The notes: generated from the letters alone by a model not told the origin. Shown: positions 18,913-28,949, numbered from the stretch's first letter. The stretch is 64,000 bases of DNA from Clostridia bacterium (GCA_017536475.1 JAFXHH010000001.1:1-64000), one strand, 5' to 3'. Numbers and translations are program-made.

Positions 18913-20094
18913 ATGTCTACTGATAAAAGAATAAAGATCGGCGTCCTGACCACCATATCGAAGACGATGGATTGGTTCATAGTCGATTCGATGAGAAATC
19001 TTGCTAAAAACGGATACGACGTAACCCTTATCTCCAATATGGAGGACGGCTTTGCCGAAAGGAACTCCGACTATGCCAAGTGCATTCATCTGCCTATGAG
19101 CAGAGGAGCAAGCGTTAAGGATCTCTTCAAAAGCACTCGCGCGTTGAAGAAAATTTTCAAAGAAGAAGGGTTTGACGTGCTGTACTACACCTCGCCAAAT
19201 GCGTCTATGTACGCGGCGTTGGCAGGCAAGTCGGCAAAGGTCAAAATAAGAATATACAGCCAGTGCGGAATAAGATACGTTTCGTTTGGCGGACTTAAGA
19301 GATTTATTTTCAAGACGGTCGAGAAGCTGACCTGCCGCTACTCTACTCATATAAGAGCGCAAAGCCCTAAGAATATGCAATTTGCGATCGATGAGGGGCT
19401 TTGCAGATCAGACAAAATTTCGGTAGTGGGTATCGGCGGCACGATCGGAGTGGAGCTTGATAAATGTCGCGCCTTCGACCACACGGAAAAGAAGGCAGAG
19501 CTTCGCGAAAAATACGGCATACCTCAGGATGCCTTCGTTTACGGATACGTCGGCAGAGTAAACTCGGACAAGGGAATTAACGAACTTATAGAAGCATTCA
19601 AGACGGTATCTGCCGAGAAAAAGGATACATGGCTCGTGCTTGTCGGTATGCTTGACGATGCCAATCCCATAACCGCAGAAAATTTCAATTTTGCAAAAAG
19701 CAGTGAAAACATCGTGTTGACGGGCAACGTTCCCTCAAACGAGGTGTACTATCATATGTCAATGTTCGACGTGCTGACTCACCCGACCTACCGCGAGGGA
19801 TTTGGCAAGGTGCTTCAGGAAGCAATGGGCGTAGGCATACCGATAATTACGACAAACGTCCCCGGACCTTCCGAGGTGGTCGAAAATAATGTTTCGGGCA
19901 TTCTGTGCGAGGTCAAAAGCCCCGAATCTCTTGCTGAAAAGATGCTTTTGCTCTATGACAATGCAGAATTACGCGAAGATCTTGTAAAAGCGGGACTTGC
20001 AAGAGCCGAAAAATACTTTGACAGACCGATAATGCTAAATAACATTCTCGTCGATATGAACGGGATAACGAAAAATGTCAAGGAGATTGTGTAA
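18913..20094 (+). CDS. Glycosyltransferase family 4
   Basis: A 393-residue GT-B glycosyltransferase. The N-terminal acceptor half starts IKIGVLTTI. The C-terminal half has YVGRVNSDKGI (about residue 215) and the EX7E motif EGFGKVLQE followed by GVGIPIITT. It would add a sugar from an NDP-sugar to the lipid-linked repeat on the inner membrane face. GGAG lies 6 bases before ATG. Its stop overlaps the next start by one base, so the two are translationally coupled. Donor and linkage cannot be read from sequence. Confidence 0.9.
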   Translation: MSTDKRIKIGVLTTISKTMDWFIVDSMRNLAKNGYDVTLISNMEDGFAERNSDYAKCIHLPMSRGASVKDLFKSTRALKKIFKEEGFDVLYYTSPNASMYAALAGKSAKVKIRIYSQCGIRYVSFGGLKRFIFKTVEKLTCRYSTHIRAQSPKNMQFAIDEGLCRSDKISVVGIGGTIGVELDKCRAFDHTEKKAELREKYGIPQDAFVYGYVGRVNSDKGINELIEAFKTVSAEKKDTWLVLVGMLDDANPITAENFNFAKSSENIVLTGNVPSNEVYYHMSMFDVLTHPTYREGFGKVLQEAMGVGIPIITTNVPGPSEVVENNVSGILCEVKSPESLAEKMLLLYDNAELREDLVKAGLARAEKYFDRPIMLNNILVDMNGITKNVKEIV

Positions 20095-21068
20095 TGCAAT
20101 TCAGTGTAATTTTACCGATATACAACGTTGAAAAATATCTTGCAGAATGTATCGAAAGTGTTTTATCTCAAAGCTTTAAGGATTATGAGCTTATTCTTGT
20201 TGACGACGGCTCAAAGGATAGCAGCGGACGAATATGCGATGAATATGCACAAAAGGATAGCAGGATCAAGGTCTTGCATAAGGAAAACGGAGGATTGTCC
20301 GATGCGAGAAATTACGGAACCGAAAGAGCTTCGGGAGATTATATCGTTTACATAGATAGCGATGATTACGTTGTATCAACCGAATTCCTTTCGGATTTGA
20401 GCATGAAAATCGAGGATACCCATAGCGACGTTGTGCTGTATAAGTATTCAAAATTTTTTGATGATACCAAGGCTCTTGCCGACTGTACTTTTTCTTTGAG
20501 TTTTGCGGAGAAAATAAATGATCCCGACGAGCTTCTATACGAGCTTGTCAAGCACGACGCCTATTACGGAATGGCATGGGTAAAGGCGTTCCGTCGAGAG
20601 CTTGTAGAAAAAAATGACATAAAATTTCAAAAGGGTCTTCTTGGCGAGGATATGGATTGGTATTTTGACATTGTGCTCTGCGCCAAGACCTACTCAGCAA
20701 TAGATCGATCCTATATCGCGTACAGACAGCGCAGCGGCTCGATAACGTCCTCTCATAGGCTGAAAAATCTCACGGATTTTATCGACATACTTGAAAAGTG
20801 GAGCGATAAGATAGAAAATGCAGATATAAGCGAAAAAAAACGCGCGGCACTTATGGGAGCATTGGCAAAATATTATTCCAATCTGCTCATAACATATACC
20901 AGACTTAAGGATTCGAGCAAAAAGAATTATAAAAAGCAAATAAAAGAGTTGTCACATCTACTGAATCACGGTATCAGCAGCCGCCCAATGCAAATGAAAA
21001 AGGTGTATAGGCTTGCGGGTTTTCGCGGTGTCGTAGCTATGCTGAAAATTTACGATAAAATAAAGTAA
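20094..21068 (+). CDS. Glycosyltransferase family 2
   Basis: A 324-residue GT-A glycosyltransferase. FSVILPIYNVEKYL at the N-terminus, VDDGSKDSSG, ENGGLSDARN and the metal-binding DSDD (about residue 90) are all present, with LGEDMDW further on. The Arg/Lys-rich C-terminal part fits membrane association. The start is TAATG-overlapped with the previous gene, and AAGGAG lies about 9 bases upstream. Probably adds one sugar of the repeat unit. Confidence 0.92.
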   Translation: MQFSVILPIYNVEKYLAECIESVLSQSFKDYELILVDDGSKDSSGRICDEYAQKDSRIKVLHKENGGLSDARNYGTERASGDYIVYIDSDDYVVSTEFLSDLSMKIEDTHSDVVLYKYSKFFDDTKALADCTFSLSFAEKINDPDELLYELVKHDAYYGMAWVKAFRRELVEKNDIKFQKGLLGEDMDWYFDIVLCAKTYSAIDRSYIAYRQRSGSITSSHRLKNLTDFIDILEKWSDKIENADISEKKRAALMGALAKYYSNLLITYTRLKDSSKKNYKKQIKELSHLLNHGISSRPMQMKKVYRLAGFRGVVAMLKIYDKIK

Positions 21069-21080
21069 TAGAGGACTTAT

Positions 21081-22391
21081 ATGGAAAACAAGCTTCCCAA
21101 GGTGTTGTCGATATCTCTCAGCACCTGGAGAAAAGATAGCGGAATACATACTCAAACGGATCTTTTTAAATATTACGATCCCGACAGGGTAGCACAGATA
21201 TACACAAAGTCGGATCTTCCCAATACTCCGGTTTGTAACAGCTTTTTCAGAATCTCGGAGAACGAGGTAATAAAAAGCGTTTATAAGCGTAAGGCAGTAG
21301 GTTGCCGAGTTTATAACGGGGCTGATGCGGATGATGCCACAAAAAAGGCGATTGAAGAGGAAAAAACGCTTTACGCAAAGGCGCACAAGAAGAAATCATG
21401 GTTTATGACGCTTGCGCGCGAGGCAGTATGGTGGTTGGGAAAATGGAAGACAAAGGAGCTCGATAAATTCATTGAGGAGGAGGCTCCCGATGTTTACTTC
21501 GTCCCTATATACCCCGTAGCTTATATGGGTAGACTCCAGCTTCATATTCTGAAGAAGTATCCAAGGCCTTACGTGTGCTATTTGGCAGATGATAACTACA
21601 CATACAGATCCTGCGGAGCGAACCCGTTGGCGTATATACACCGTTTTTTGCTTCGCCGCGTGGTCAAAAAGCTTGCGACAAACTGTACGGAAATGTTTAC
21701 CATTACCAAGACCGAGGCGGACGAGACCGATGAATGCTTTGGCACGAAAAGTATAGTTTTGACTAAGGGTATTGATTTTGAGGGAAGAGAATACTCGGAC
21801 AAGCCTGTATCAACGCCTGTAAAAATGGTCTACACCGGCAATCTGCTCATCGGGCGCGCAGCCTCTCTTGTCGAGATATCAAAAGCTATGGCGAATATCA
21901 ACAGGGACGGGGAAAAAGTGACTCTGGACATATATTCCGCGACCACTCCCAACGAAAAAACATTGTCGTATCTGAATTCAAACGGATGTCATTTTAGAGG
22001 TCGTGTGCCTAAGAGTGAAGTTGATGGAATACAGGAAAGCGCCGATATTGTTATCTTCGTTGAGTCACTTGAGAAGAAGCATAGAATGGACGCGCGTTTG
22101 TCATTCTCAACTAAGCTGACAGACTATTTCAAAAACGGAAAATGTATTTTTGCAATCGGGGATAAAGAGATTGCGCCAATCATTTACCTGAAGGAGAATG
22201 ATTGCGCGGTAATCGCAAATGAATACGCCGAGATAGAGCATTGCTTGCGGCTTCTCATTGACAATCCCGAAAAGATAAGCGAGTATTCCAAAAAATCCTA
22301 CGATTGCGGTTTTAAAAATCACAATTCGAAGGATATCGAAAGAATTTTTGTTGAGACGTTTGTAAAAGCGGCTACTAGTAGTAACAAATAG
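21081..22391 (+). CDS. GT-B-type glycosyltransferase, divergent
   Basis: A 436-residue protein with a two-domain GT-B layout. The N-terminal half has PDVYFVPIYP and YVCYLADDNYTYR. The C-terminal half has KMVYTGNLLIGR (about 249), RGRVPKSEVDGIQESADIVI and FSTKLTDYFKNGKCIFAIG, where the last segment stands in the EX7E position with a Lys. The divergence makes donor prediction impossible. ATG preceded by GAGG at 6 bases. Lies 12 bases after the GT2 gene. Confidence 0.75.
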   Translation: MENKLPKVLSISLSTWRKDSGIHTQTDLFKYYDPDRVAQIYTKSDLPNTPVCNSFFRISENEVIKSVYKRKAVGCRVYNGADADDATKKAIEEEKTLYAKAHKKKSWFMTLAREAVWWLGKWKTKELDKFIEEEAPDVYFVPIYPVAYMGRLQLHILKKYPRPYVCYLADDNYTYRSCGANPLAYIHRFLLRRVVKKLATNCTEMFTITKTEADETDECFGTKSIVLTKGIDFEGREYSDKPVSTPVKMVYTGNLLIGRAASLVEISKAMANINRDGEKVTLDIYSATTPNEKTLSYLNSNGCHFRGRVPKSEVDGIQESADIVIFVESLEKKHRMDARLSFSTKLTDYFKNGKCIFAIGDKEIAPIIYLKENDCAVIANEYAEIEHCLRLLIDNPEKISEYSKKSYDCGFKNHNSKDIERIFVETFVKAATSSNK

Positions 22392-22409
22392 AAAAGGAAT
22401 AATTGGAAA

Positions 22410-23621
22410 GTGAAGAGAATTGCGATTTTTAATGACTATCAGCTTCCTCTACCAGCAATTAGAGGGGGATCTGTTCCAACTTTAACAAATTTTATTTTAG
22501 AACAAAATGAAAAAGAGCAAAAATTTGAAATTGACGTTTACTCGTGTCATGATGAGAATGCGCTTGTAGAGTCGAAAAAATATAATTATGCTCGGTTTAT
22601 TTATTCCAAAGACGCAAATAAGGTGCGCTTTGTAACAAATTTAAAGTTTGTTTTGAAGACCAAATTGCATTTCCCATTTGACTTATCTGCGATACCATTG
22701 CCCAAATCTGCAAAACAACACTTTATGCAAGAAAAATATGATGTTGTTTACATAAACGGATATATCCGTGGTGCAATACCCATTATCAATATCGCGAAAG
22801 AAAAAGGCTCGGCTATTATTGTACATCATCATGTTGTTACCGATGTGTTGAACGAGCCTACAATACCGGGCAAAGAAATTGTTGATAAGAGTGACCGCCT
22901 GCTTTTTGTTAGTGAATTTGCTGCAAACTATGCTCGTGTCGGGCGCGAAAAAGAAAACTCAAAAATGGGGGTTCTTTTGAACGCCATTGACACTAATAGG
23001 TTCAAATTTAAAGACAAATTCTGCGTTCGCAAGGAAATAAGAGACAAGTTCGGTATTAGTGAAAATGATATAGTGATTTTGTTTGTGGGCAGAATGGTTG
23101 AGGGCAAAGGTGCTCTTGAGTTGATTAAAGGATTTAACGAAGCTGATCTTGGAGCTTCGGTTAAGTTAATGATTGTGGGGGGAGCGACGTATAGCTCTAA
23201 AAAGGTTACGCCTTATATTCAAAAATGCTTTGATGAGGCAAAAAAGAATGACAATATAATTTTTACAGGTTATATAGATTATTCCGATATTCCCAAATAC
23301 TATGCAGCATCGGACATCTCCACGCTGATTTCTTGCTGTGATGAAGCGGCAGGACTCGTGGGAATAGAATCAATGGCGGCGGGGCTTCCCATAATAACTA
23401 CCGATCGAGGTGGGATTGGTGAATATGTTGCCGAAAATTGCAAAATTGTCACACAGGACGATGATTATTTAGTTCAAAACATTACTAAGGCTATTACGAC
23501 GTTAGTACAAAATGAGGACATGAGAAATAAAATGGGTTCGGCTGGTCTCGAAAGATCTAAGATCTTTGATAAGGCAACGTATTATGTCAAATTTGCAGAA
23601 ATTGTAGAAAGTATTAATTAA
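22410..23621 (+). CDS. Glycosyltransferase family 4, AT-rich
   Basis: A 403-residue GT-B glycosyltransferase. IAIFNDYQLP at the start, HHHVVTDV (about 139), ILFVGRMVEGKGALELI (about 223) and EAAGLVGIESMAAGLPIITT carrying EX7E. The start codon is GTG 22410, with only a weak ribosome site (AAAAGGAA, rather far). Base composition is clearly more AT-rich than the two genes before it, which suggests a separate origin within the mosaic locus. Confidence 0.88.
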   Translation: MKRIAIFNDYQLPLPAIRGGSVPTLTNFILEQNEKEQKFEIDVYSCHDENALVESKKYNYARFIYSKDANKVRFVTNLKFVLKTKLHFPFDLSAIPLPKSAKQHFMQEKYDVVYINGYIRGAIPIINIAKEKGSAIIVHHHVVTDVLNEPTIPGKEIVDKSDRLLFVSEFAANYARVGREKENSKMGVLLNAIDTNRFKFKDKFCVRKEIRDKFGISENDIVILFVGRMVEGKGALELIKGFNEADLGASVKLMIVGGATYSSKKVTPYIQKCFDEAKKNDNIIFTGYIDYSDIPKYYAASDISTLISCCDEAAGLVGIESMAAGLPIITTDRGGIGEYVAENCKIVTQDDDYLVQNITKAITTLVQNEDMRNKMGSAGLERSKIFDKATYYVKFAEIVESIN

Positions 23622-23676
23622 CAAAATAAACACAAAAGTGTTAATAAATTTTGGTTTTTAATTGTTATTGCGGTAT

Positions 23677-24639
23677 ATGATAGATTTTGAAAACAGAAAA
23701 AAAGAGGCTTTGGAAGCTTTGACAGAACACGGTGTTCCCCAAAATCACGCTGAAATAGTAGCTGATTGCTTTGTGACCGCCGATCTTTACGGAGTCACAA
23801 GCCACGGCGTGTCAATACTTCCTTCGCATATTCAGAGAATAGAGCGCGGCGGGTATAATTTGAATCCTGATATTAAGGTTATAAAAGAAACTGCGGCGTT
23901 TGCCGTTATCGACGGCGACAATGCTATGGGTCCTGTAAGCGCGACATTCTGTATGGACTACGCTGTTGAAAAGTGCAGATCAAGCGGGGTTTTTACGGTC
24001 TTCAGCCGTAACAACAACACCTTCGGTCCCGCATTCTACTATTCGCTGAAAGCGGCTGAGAAGGGCTGTATTGCATTTATTTGCTCCAATAGTCCCGCAC
24101 AGATGGCTCCCGTCGGCGGCAAAGACAAGATGCTTGGCACAAATCCTTTTTCGATAGTATTCCCCATACCCGACAGCGACCCCATAATCATAGATATGGC
24201 AACCAGCGTTGTGGCAAAGTCAAAATTCAAGGAATACAAGGCGGAAGGCAAGCCTTTGCCTGAGGGGTGGGCGCTTGATAAGGACGGCAATCCCACGACC
24301 GATGCAGACGAAGGCATGGCGGGATTTGTTCAGCCTATGGCAGGCTTCAAAGGATATGCTATCTCAATGCTGATAGATATCGTGTCGGGAGTACTCTCGG
24401 GTGCGGCATATCTTGATAAAGTCGGTCGCTTTTATAGCGAGGGCAGCTGCAGCATGAACGTAGGTTTTTATTTAACCGCCATAGATCCTCAAGTCGTGTG
24501 CGGAGAAGACTATGACACGGAAATAAAGGCTTATGAAGAGAGACTCAAGAACTCTGCCTGCGCGGACGGACAAAGGATTGTTCTTCCGGGCGAGGACAGA
24601 ATAGTGAATAAAAATAAGATAACAGACGGTTCAAAATGA
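23677..24639 (+). CDS. Ldh_2-family (malate/L-lactate-type) oxidoreductase, catalytic His replaced
   Basis: A 320-residue member of the Ldh_2 family, NAD(P)-dependent reductases of 2-keto acids that are usually 330-360 residues long. It has SHGV near residue 48, APVGGKDKMLGTNPFSI, IIIDMATSVVAKSK, LPEGWALDKDGNPTTDADE and the Gly-rich MAGFKGYAIS. The family's usual (S/N)HFG histidine is replaced: here NNNTFGPAFYY, with Thr115. No Shine-Dalgarno is evident. TTG 23662 is an alternative start, but ATG 23677 suits the family better. It overlaps the next gene by ATGA. May reduce a keto acid made by the aldolase in this locus, or be repurposed (inference). Confidence 0.8.
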   Translation: MIDFENRKKEALEALTEHGVPQNHAEIVADCFVTADLYGVTSHGVSILPSHIQRIERGGYNLNPDIKVIKETAAFAVIDGDNAMGPVSATFCMDYAVEKCRSSGVFTVFSRNNNTFGPAFYYSLKAAEKGCIAFICSNSPAQMAPVGGKDKMLGTNPFSIVFPIPDSDPIIIDMATSVVAKSKFKEYKAEGKPLPEGWALDKDGNPTTDADEGMAGFVQPMAGFKGYAISMLIDIVSGVLSGAAYLDKVGRFYSEGSCSMNVGFYLTAIDPQVVCGEDYDTEIKAYEERLKNSACADGQRIVLPGEDRIVNKNKITDGSK

Positions 24640-25841
24640 AAGTATTACAAATAAATGCCACGTACGGATACGGAAGCACGGGACTCATAATGCGTGATAT
24701 TGGAGACGCTTTGAGATCTTCGGGGAATGAGGTGTTCTTTGCCTATCAATCCTCAAAAGCTCCCGTTGAAAATGGCTACCGTATTGGTAACATAGTTGAT
24801 TGGAAGGTACACGCACTCCTTTGCCGAATGTTTGGTAAGCAGGGATATTATTCAAAGCTTGCAACTCGCAAATTTTTGAAACATTTGGATAAGATTGCTC
24901 CCGATGTAGTTCATCTTCACAATTTGCACAGCAATTATATCAATCTGAATATGCTGTTGCAATATCTCGCTAAAAAGAATATTCCCACAGTCATAACTAT
25001 GCACGATTGCTGGTATTTTACGGGCAAATGCTTCCACTACGTTGACGTAAAATGCTCAAAATTTACAAGCGGATGCGGAAATTGCCCCAAGAAGAGTGCC
25101 CCTCCCAAAAGTCTGGTATTTGATCCGTCTGCGAAAGTGCTCAAGGATCGAAAAAAATATCTTTCTTCGATCCCGAGACTGAAAATAGTTGGGTGCAGCG
25201 AATGGATCTGTAATGAAGCCAAAAAGGGAATTATGAAGGGCTTTGACATTACTACTATCCGCAATGGAGTAGATACGGATATATTCAAAAGCAGAGATAA
25301 ACAAGCTTTGAAGAAAAAATTCGGCCTTGAAGACAAATTTGTAATAATGGGAATGGCAAACAAATGGCTTTTGCCGTCTAATTCTGATTTTTGGGAAAAG
25401 ATCATAGCGAGCTTGTCTGAAAACGATAAAGCCGTGATCGTCGGGTGCACGGATACTCAAAAGTCATTGCTTGAAAGATACTCAGACCGTGTCATTTCCG
25501 TAGGGTTTGTGTCAGACCGCAGGGAATTGGCTGAATATTACGCTATGTCGGACGTTTTTGTGAACGTCACACACGCCGACACGCTGCCTACGGTAAATAT
25601 GGAAAGTATTTGTTGCGGCACCCCTGTTGTAACCTACGATAGCTGTGGAAGTCCCGAACTCGTGCTTGAAGGCTGCGGCTACGTAGTACCCGAAAACGAC
25701 GTTGATGAAATTATAAATAAAATTGAGCTTGTCAAAAAAGAAGGATGCGCGAGCTGTGCTGAAATCGGGAAGAGAAGCTTTGATAAAAAAATGTGTTACG
25801 AAGGCTATATTGACGTGTATCGCGAAATTATCAAGCCTTAG
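24636..25841 (+). CDS. Glycosyltransferase family 4, WcaC-like
   Basis: A 401-residue GT-B glycosyltransferase resembling colanic-acid WcaC. It shows NATYGYGSTGLI with RDIG, HLHNLHSNYINL (about 92), TMHDCWYFTGKC with a cluster of Cys residues (about 120-155), and DTLPTVNMESICCGTPVV near residue 320. The Cys cluster with HD is typical of this subgroup and might bind a metal. Translation is coupled to the previous gene by an ATGA overlap. Confidence 0.88.
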   Translation: MKVLQINATYGYGSTGLIMRDIGDALRSSGNEVFFAYQSSKAPVENGYRIGNIVDWKVHALLCRMFGKQGYYSKLATRKFLKHLDKIAPDVVHLHNLHSNYINLNMLLQYLAKKNIPTVITMHDCWYFTGKCFHYVDVKCSKFTSGCGNCPKKSAPPKSLVFDPSAKVLKDRKKYLSSIPRLKIVGCSEWICNEAKKGIMKGFDITTIRNGVDTDIFKSRDKQALKKKFGLEDKFVIMGMANKWLLPSNSDFWEKIIASLSENDKAVIVGCTDTQKSLLERYSDRVISVGFVSDRRELAEYYAMSDVFVNVTHADTLPTVNMESICCGTPVVTYDSCGSPELVLEGCGYVVPENDVDEIINKIELVKKEGCASCAEIGKRSFDKKMCYEGYIDVYREIIKP

Positions 25842-25853
25842 TTGGAGGATATA

Positions 25854-26948
25854 ATGCTGATTTATATTGCAGTAGCTCTGTTTCCTCTTCTTGTCGGTAC
25901 GTATTATAACGCGAGGATCGGAAGATATCTGACAGAAGAAGAAACAATATCAAAAAAATACCTTCGCAAGAGGTGGACTTGGCTATTGGTAGCGGCTTTA
26001 CCTATGTTTGCGCTGATAGCATTCAGAGGTGAGTATATAGGCGCGGATACTCGGGGTTATTTAAGGTTTTTCAACGAAATGATTGATACACCTTGGAATA
26101 AAATGTTTGTTTTGAATAATTCCGGATATGAATTTGAGCCTGGATTTATTGTATTTGAAAAGTTGATAACGCTTATAACTCACAATTCAAATGTATATCA
26201 AGTTATTTACAGCTCAATATATCTTTTGGCTGTAACGACTTTTGCCAATCAGCTTGAAAAAGCAAATTTTTCCTTCTTGTACTTTTTCGTAACGTTTGGA
26301 ATATATACGTTTATGTTCACAGGAGTGCGCCAATGTCTTGCGATGTGTATGTGCTTGTTTTCGTATAAATTTATTAAGGAACGAAAGCTTATACCGTTTT
26401 TGTTGCTATTGATATTGGCATTCTTGTTTCACAAGAGTGCGATATTGTTTATTGCCGCATACTTCATCTATGGCAGAAAAATTGGTTGGATAAATACTGC
26501 GATTTATGTAGGCTTCGCGGCGATGGCATATATTTATATAGATGTAATCCAGAATTGGTTCAATGATACGCTTGATTATGAATATGGAGTAGAAGAAACA
26601 AATAGCGGATTTATATTCTTTGCTGTAATAGCTATTGTCACAGCGTTTTCATTCTTCACTGTGCTTTATTACAAAAAGAAAACGCCTGAATCCGTAGGGC
26701 TTTTGAATATTGGCGTTATTACTTTGGTTCTATGGCTTTTAAGATTAGCTACCAGAGTTGCGGAACGCCCAAGCTTTTATTTTATGTTTTTCTCGGCGGC
26801 AATGCTTTGTTATGCTCTTGAAGTGCCGCCAAAGAGCAGAGACAGGATAATATATAAGATCTTGATATATTCGGCGTTTATGATTTTATTTGTTTATAGA
26901 CTCATAACAAATTTTTATACGATGATACCGTATGTATCCTTCTTCTAA
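25854..26948 (+). CDS. EpsG-family polysaccharide polymerase
   Basis: A 364-residue polytopic membrane protein of the EpsG family, the Wzy-like polymerases that join lipid-linked repeats outside the membrane. About ten hydrophobic segments are visible. The family signature FRGEYIGADTRGYL (about residues 58-71), the EFEPGF motif and the TGVRQCLA motif are present. The start is ATG 25854, because GGAGG lies 4 bases upstream; the TTG 12 bases earlier overlaps that ribosome site. It begins an AT-rich block. It is the only polymerase in the locus. Confidence 0.9.
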   Translation: MLIYIAVALFPLLVGTYYNARIGRYLTEEETISKKYLRKRWTWLLVAALPMFALIAFRGEYIGADTRGYLRFFNEMIDTPWNKMFVLNNSGYEFEPGFIVFEKLITLITHNSNVYQVIYSSIYLLAVTTFANQLEKANFSFLYFFVTFGIYTFMFTGVRQCLAMCMCLFSYKFIKERKLIPFLLLLILAFLFHKSAILFIAAYFIYGRKIGWINTAIYVGFAAMAYIYIDVIQNWFNDTLDYEYGVEETNSGFIFFAVIAIVTAFSFFTVLYYKKKTPESVGLLNIGVITLVLWLLRLATRVAERPSFYFMFFSAAMLCYALEVPPKSRDRIIYKILIYSAFMILFVYRLITNFYTMIPYVSFF

Positions 26949-26968
26949 TAAACATTCAGGAGATTCTT

Positions 26969-27946
26969 ATGCGAGACAAAAAGATAAGTATTATTGTTCC
27001 CATATACAATATGGAAAAATATCTTAAACGATGTGTAGATTCGATATTAACACAGACATACACGAATCTTGAGATCATATTGGTGGATGACGGCTCCTCA
27101 GATTCGTCTTCCGAGATATGTGACCAATATGCCGAGCAGGATAGCCGTGTTAAAGTAGTACATAAGACTAATGGAGGACTTTCATCGGCGCGAAATGCAG
27201 GACTTGACATCGCTACTGGAGATTACATTGGCTTTGTGGACAGCGATGACTTTATATCCGATAAAATGTACGAGGTCCTTCTTACGATAATAGAGGATAA
27301 GGGTGTCAGAATATCAGGAGTTGATGGCTTTTGCTTTTGCCGAGACGAGCAGCTTTCAATGGCTAATATAGGCAAGAGTGAAACTCTTACTTGTTGTGAT
27401 TACTTAAGTTATGCTACGGGACTTTTAACAAGAACTTCCAATTCTTCTGTTTGCAGTAAATTGTTTGATGCGAAGCTCTTTACTTGTCGTCGCTTTGAAG
27501 AGGGAAAATTAAACGAGGATTCACTTTTATTGTTTTACCTTCTTATGGAAGATAAGTGTGATTATGCATATACCAATATGAGCCATTATTATTACTTTCG
27601 TCGCGAAGGAAGTATTTGTAATCAACACTTTGGCAACGTATATTCAAGTTTAGTTGAAAACAATCTTGAAATTGAGAAATATGTAATTGAGGAAGACATC
27701 AAAATTTCCAAAGAGGCAAATGATGCTGTGCTATACGCCTGTGCGATATATCTTATACTGATACCGCACTACAGATATTTGAAAAAGGAGAAGTTTACCG
27801 AAAAGGTCCTATGTGAAGCCAAAAGAAGACGAAAAACTATTTTGACATCAAATCTACGAAAAAGGGACAGATATGTGCTTTTTGCCTTTACATTTTTCCC
27901 GAGATTAACAAAATGGTTTATAGATCTTAAGAGAAAAAACAAATAA
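26969..27946 (+). CDS. Glycosyltransferase family 2
   Basis: A 325-residue GT-A glycosyltransferase with ISIIVPIYNMEKYL, LVDDGSSDSSSEICDQ, NGGLSSARNAG and DSDD (about residue 90). A positively charged C-terminal tail ends the protein. AGGAG lies 8 bases before ATG. Similar in layout to the GT2 enzymes at 20094 and 31320, but clearly a separate sequence. Confidence 0.92.
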   Translation: MRDKKISIIVPIYNMEKYLKRCVDSILTQTYTNLEIILVDDGSSDSSSEICDQYAEQDSRVKVVHKTNGGLSSARNAGLDIATGDYIGFVDSDDFISDKMYEVLLTIIEDKGVRISGVDGFCFCRDEQLSMANIGKSETLTCCDYLSYATGLLTRTSNSSVCSKLFDAKLFTCRRFEEGKLNEDSLLLFYLLMEDKCDYAYTNMSHYYYFRREGSICNQHFGNVYSSLVENNLEIEKYVIEEDIKISKEANDAVLYACAIYLILIPHYRYLKKEKFTEKVLCEAKRRRKTILTSNLRKRDRYVLFAFTFFPRLTKWFIDLKRKNK

Positions 27947-27962
27947 AATATTGGAGAAATAT

Positions 27963-28949
27963 ATGTATTATGTGACAAATATGCTTGCAAAACCCAAAAA
28001 GGTGCGAACAAGCCAAATGAATTCGGTGCAGAATATTGATAAAGCCTTAGAAATATATATAAAAAATGCGTTTGTATGTCTCTACTCTGTAAAACAGTAT
28101 AATTCCAATGTTAATTGCATATTTTTTGTGGATTTTGATCTTGGTGATGAGTGGAGTAACCTGTTTAAAAAATACGGTATCACAGTTAGCTATGTAAAAT
28201 TCGGTGATTTTTCCATAGGGGATCAATTCAACTGGGGAATAGTTCAATATAGATATGACGTTATTAATAAGTTGTGTGAAATTATGAATGATGACGATCA
28301 GGTTATTATGCTCGATACCGATGTAGTTTGTGTTGGTAGTCTCGATAATATATTCAAAGAAATTGAGCATCGTCTCTGTTTATTTGACGTGCAACACTCG
28401 CTTGACGCAAGAGACCGAAGAAGTATTCTGAATAATTATTTAAAAATATATCCGAATGAGAGCCATTGTGAGCTAATCCACTATGGCGGAGAGTTTATAG
28501 GTGCTCGTAAGAGTGATCTGGTGAAAGTGTTGGATGAATCAGCCAAAGTCATAGGTCTTGGTAACTCTACAATGGGGCTTGTAAACTTTAATGACGAGCA
28601 TATTACTTCCATAGCAGTCGACAACTTGAAAAAGCAAGGATTAATAGTCAATAATGCCAATGCGTATATATATCGATATTGGACAAGCTATAATTTTCGT
28701 TGTCCGAATTTTTATCTGGCATCCACCAACTATTACTATAATCCTGTAGTTCTTTGGCATCTTCCTGTAGAAAAGAAGTTCGGAATTATGAAGGTGTACC
28801 AGTACATCATTAAACGAAAAACAATGCCATCCACGAAAAAAATGGCAGCATGGTTTGGCTTTCCCAAGATTACGAGAACACATATGGTAAGTTACTTTTT
28901 TGTACGCGTATTTGACTATCTGAAGAATAATTTTTCAAAAAACACCTAA
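27963..28949 (+). CDS. Probable GT-A glycosyltransferase (GT8-like)
   Basis: A 328-residue protein. IMLDTDVVCVGSLDNIF (about residues 115-130) carries a DxD metal site typical of GT8-like retaining transferases. YGGEFIGARKSDL and FNDEHITS are in the places where that fold binds donor and acceptor. The start is ATG 27963, since GGAG lies 7 bases upstream and the earlier TTG overlaps it. AT-rich. Donor unknown. Confidence 0.75.
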   Translation: MYYVTNMLAKPKKVRTSQMNSVQNIDKALEIYIKNAFVCLYSVKQYNSNVNCIFFVDFDLGDEWSNLFKKYGITVSYVKFGDFSIGDQFNWGIVQYRYDVINKLCEIMNDDDQVIMLDTDVVCVGSLDNIFKEIEHRLCLFDVQHSLDARDRRSILNNYLKIYPNESHCELIHYGGEFIGARKSDLVKVLDESAKVIGLGNSTMGLVNFNDEHITSIAVDNLKKQGLIVNNANAYIYRYWTSYNFRCPNFYLASTNYYYNPVVLWHLPVEKKFGIMKVYQYIIKRKTMPSTKKMAAWFGFPKITRTHMVSYFFVRVFDYLKNNFSKNT

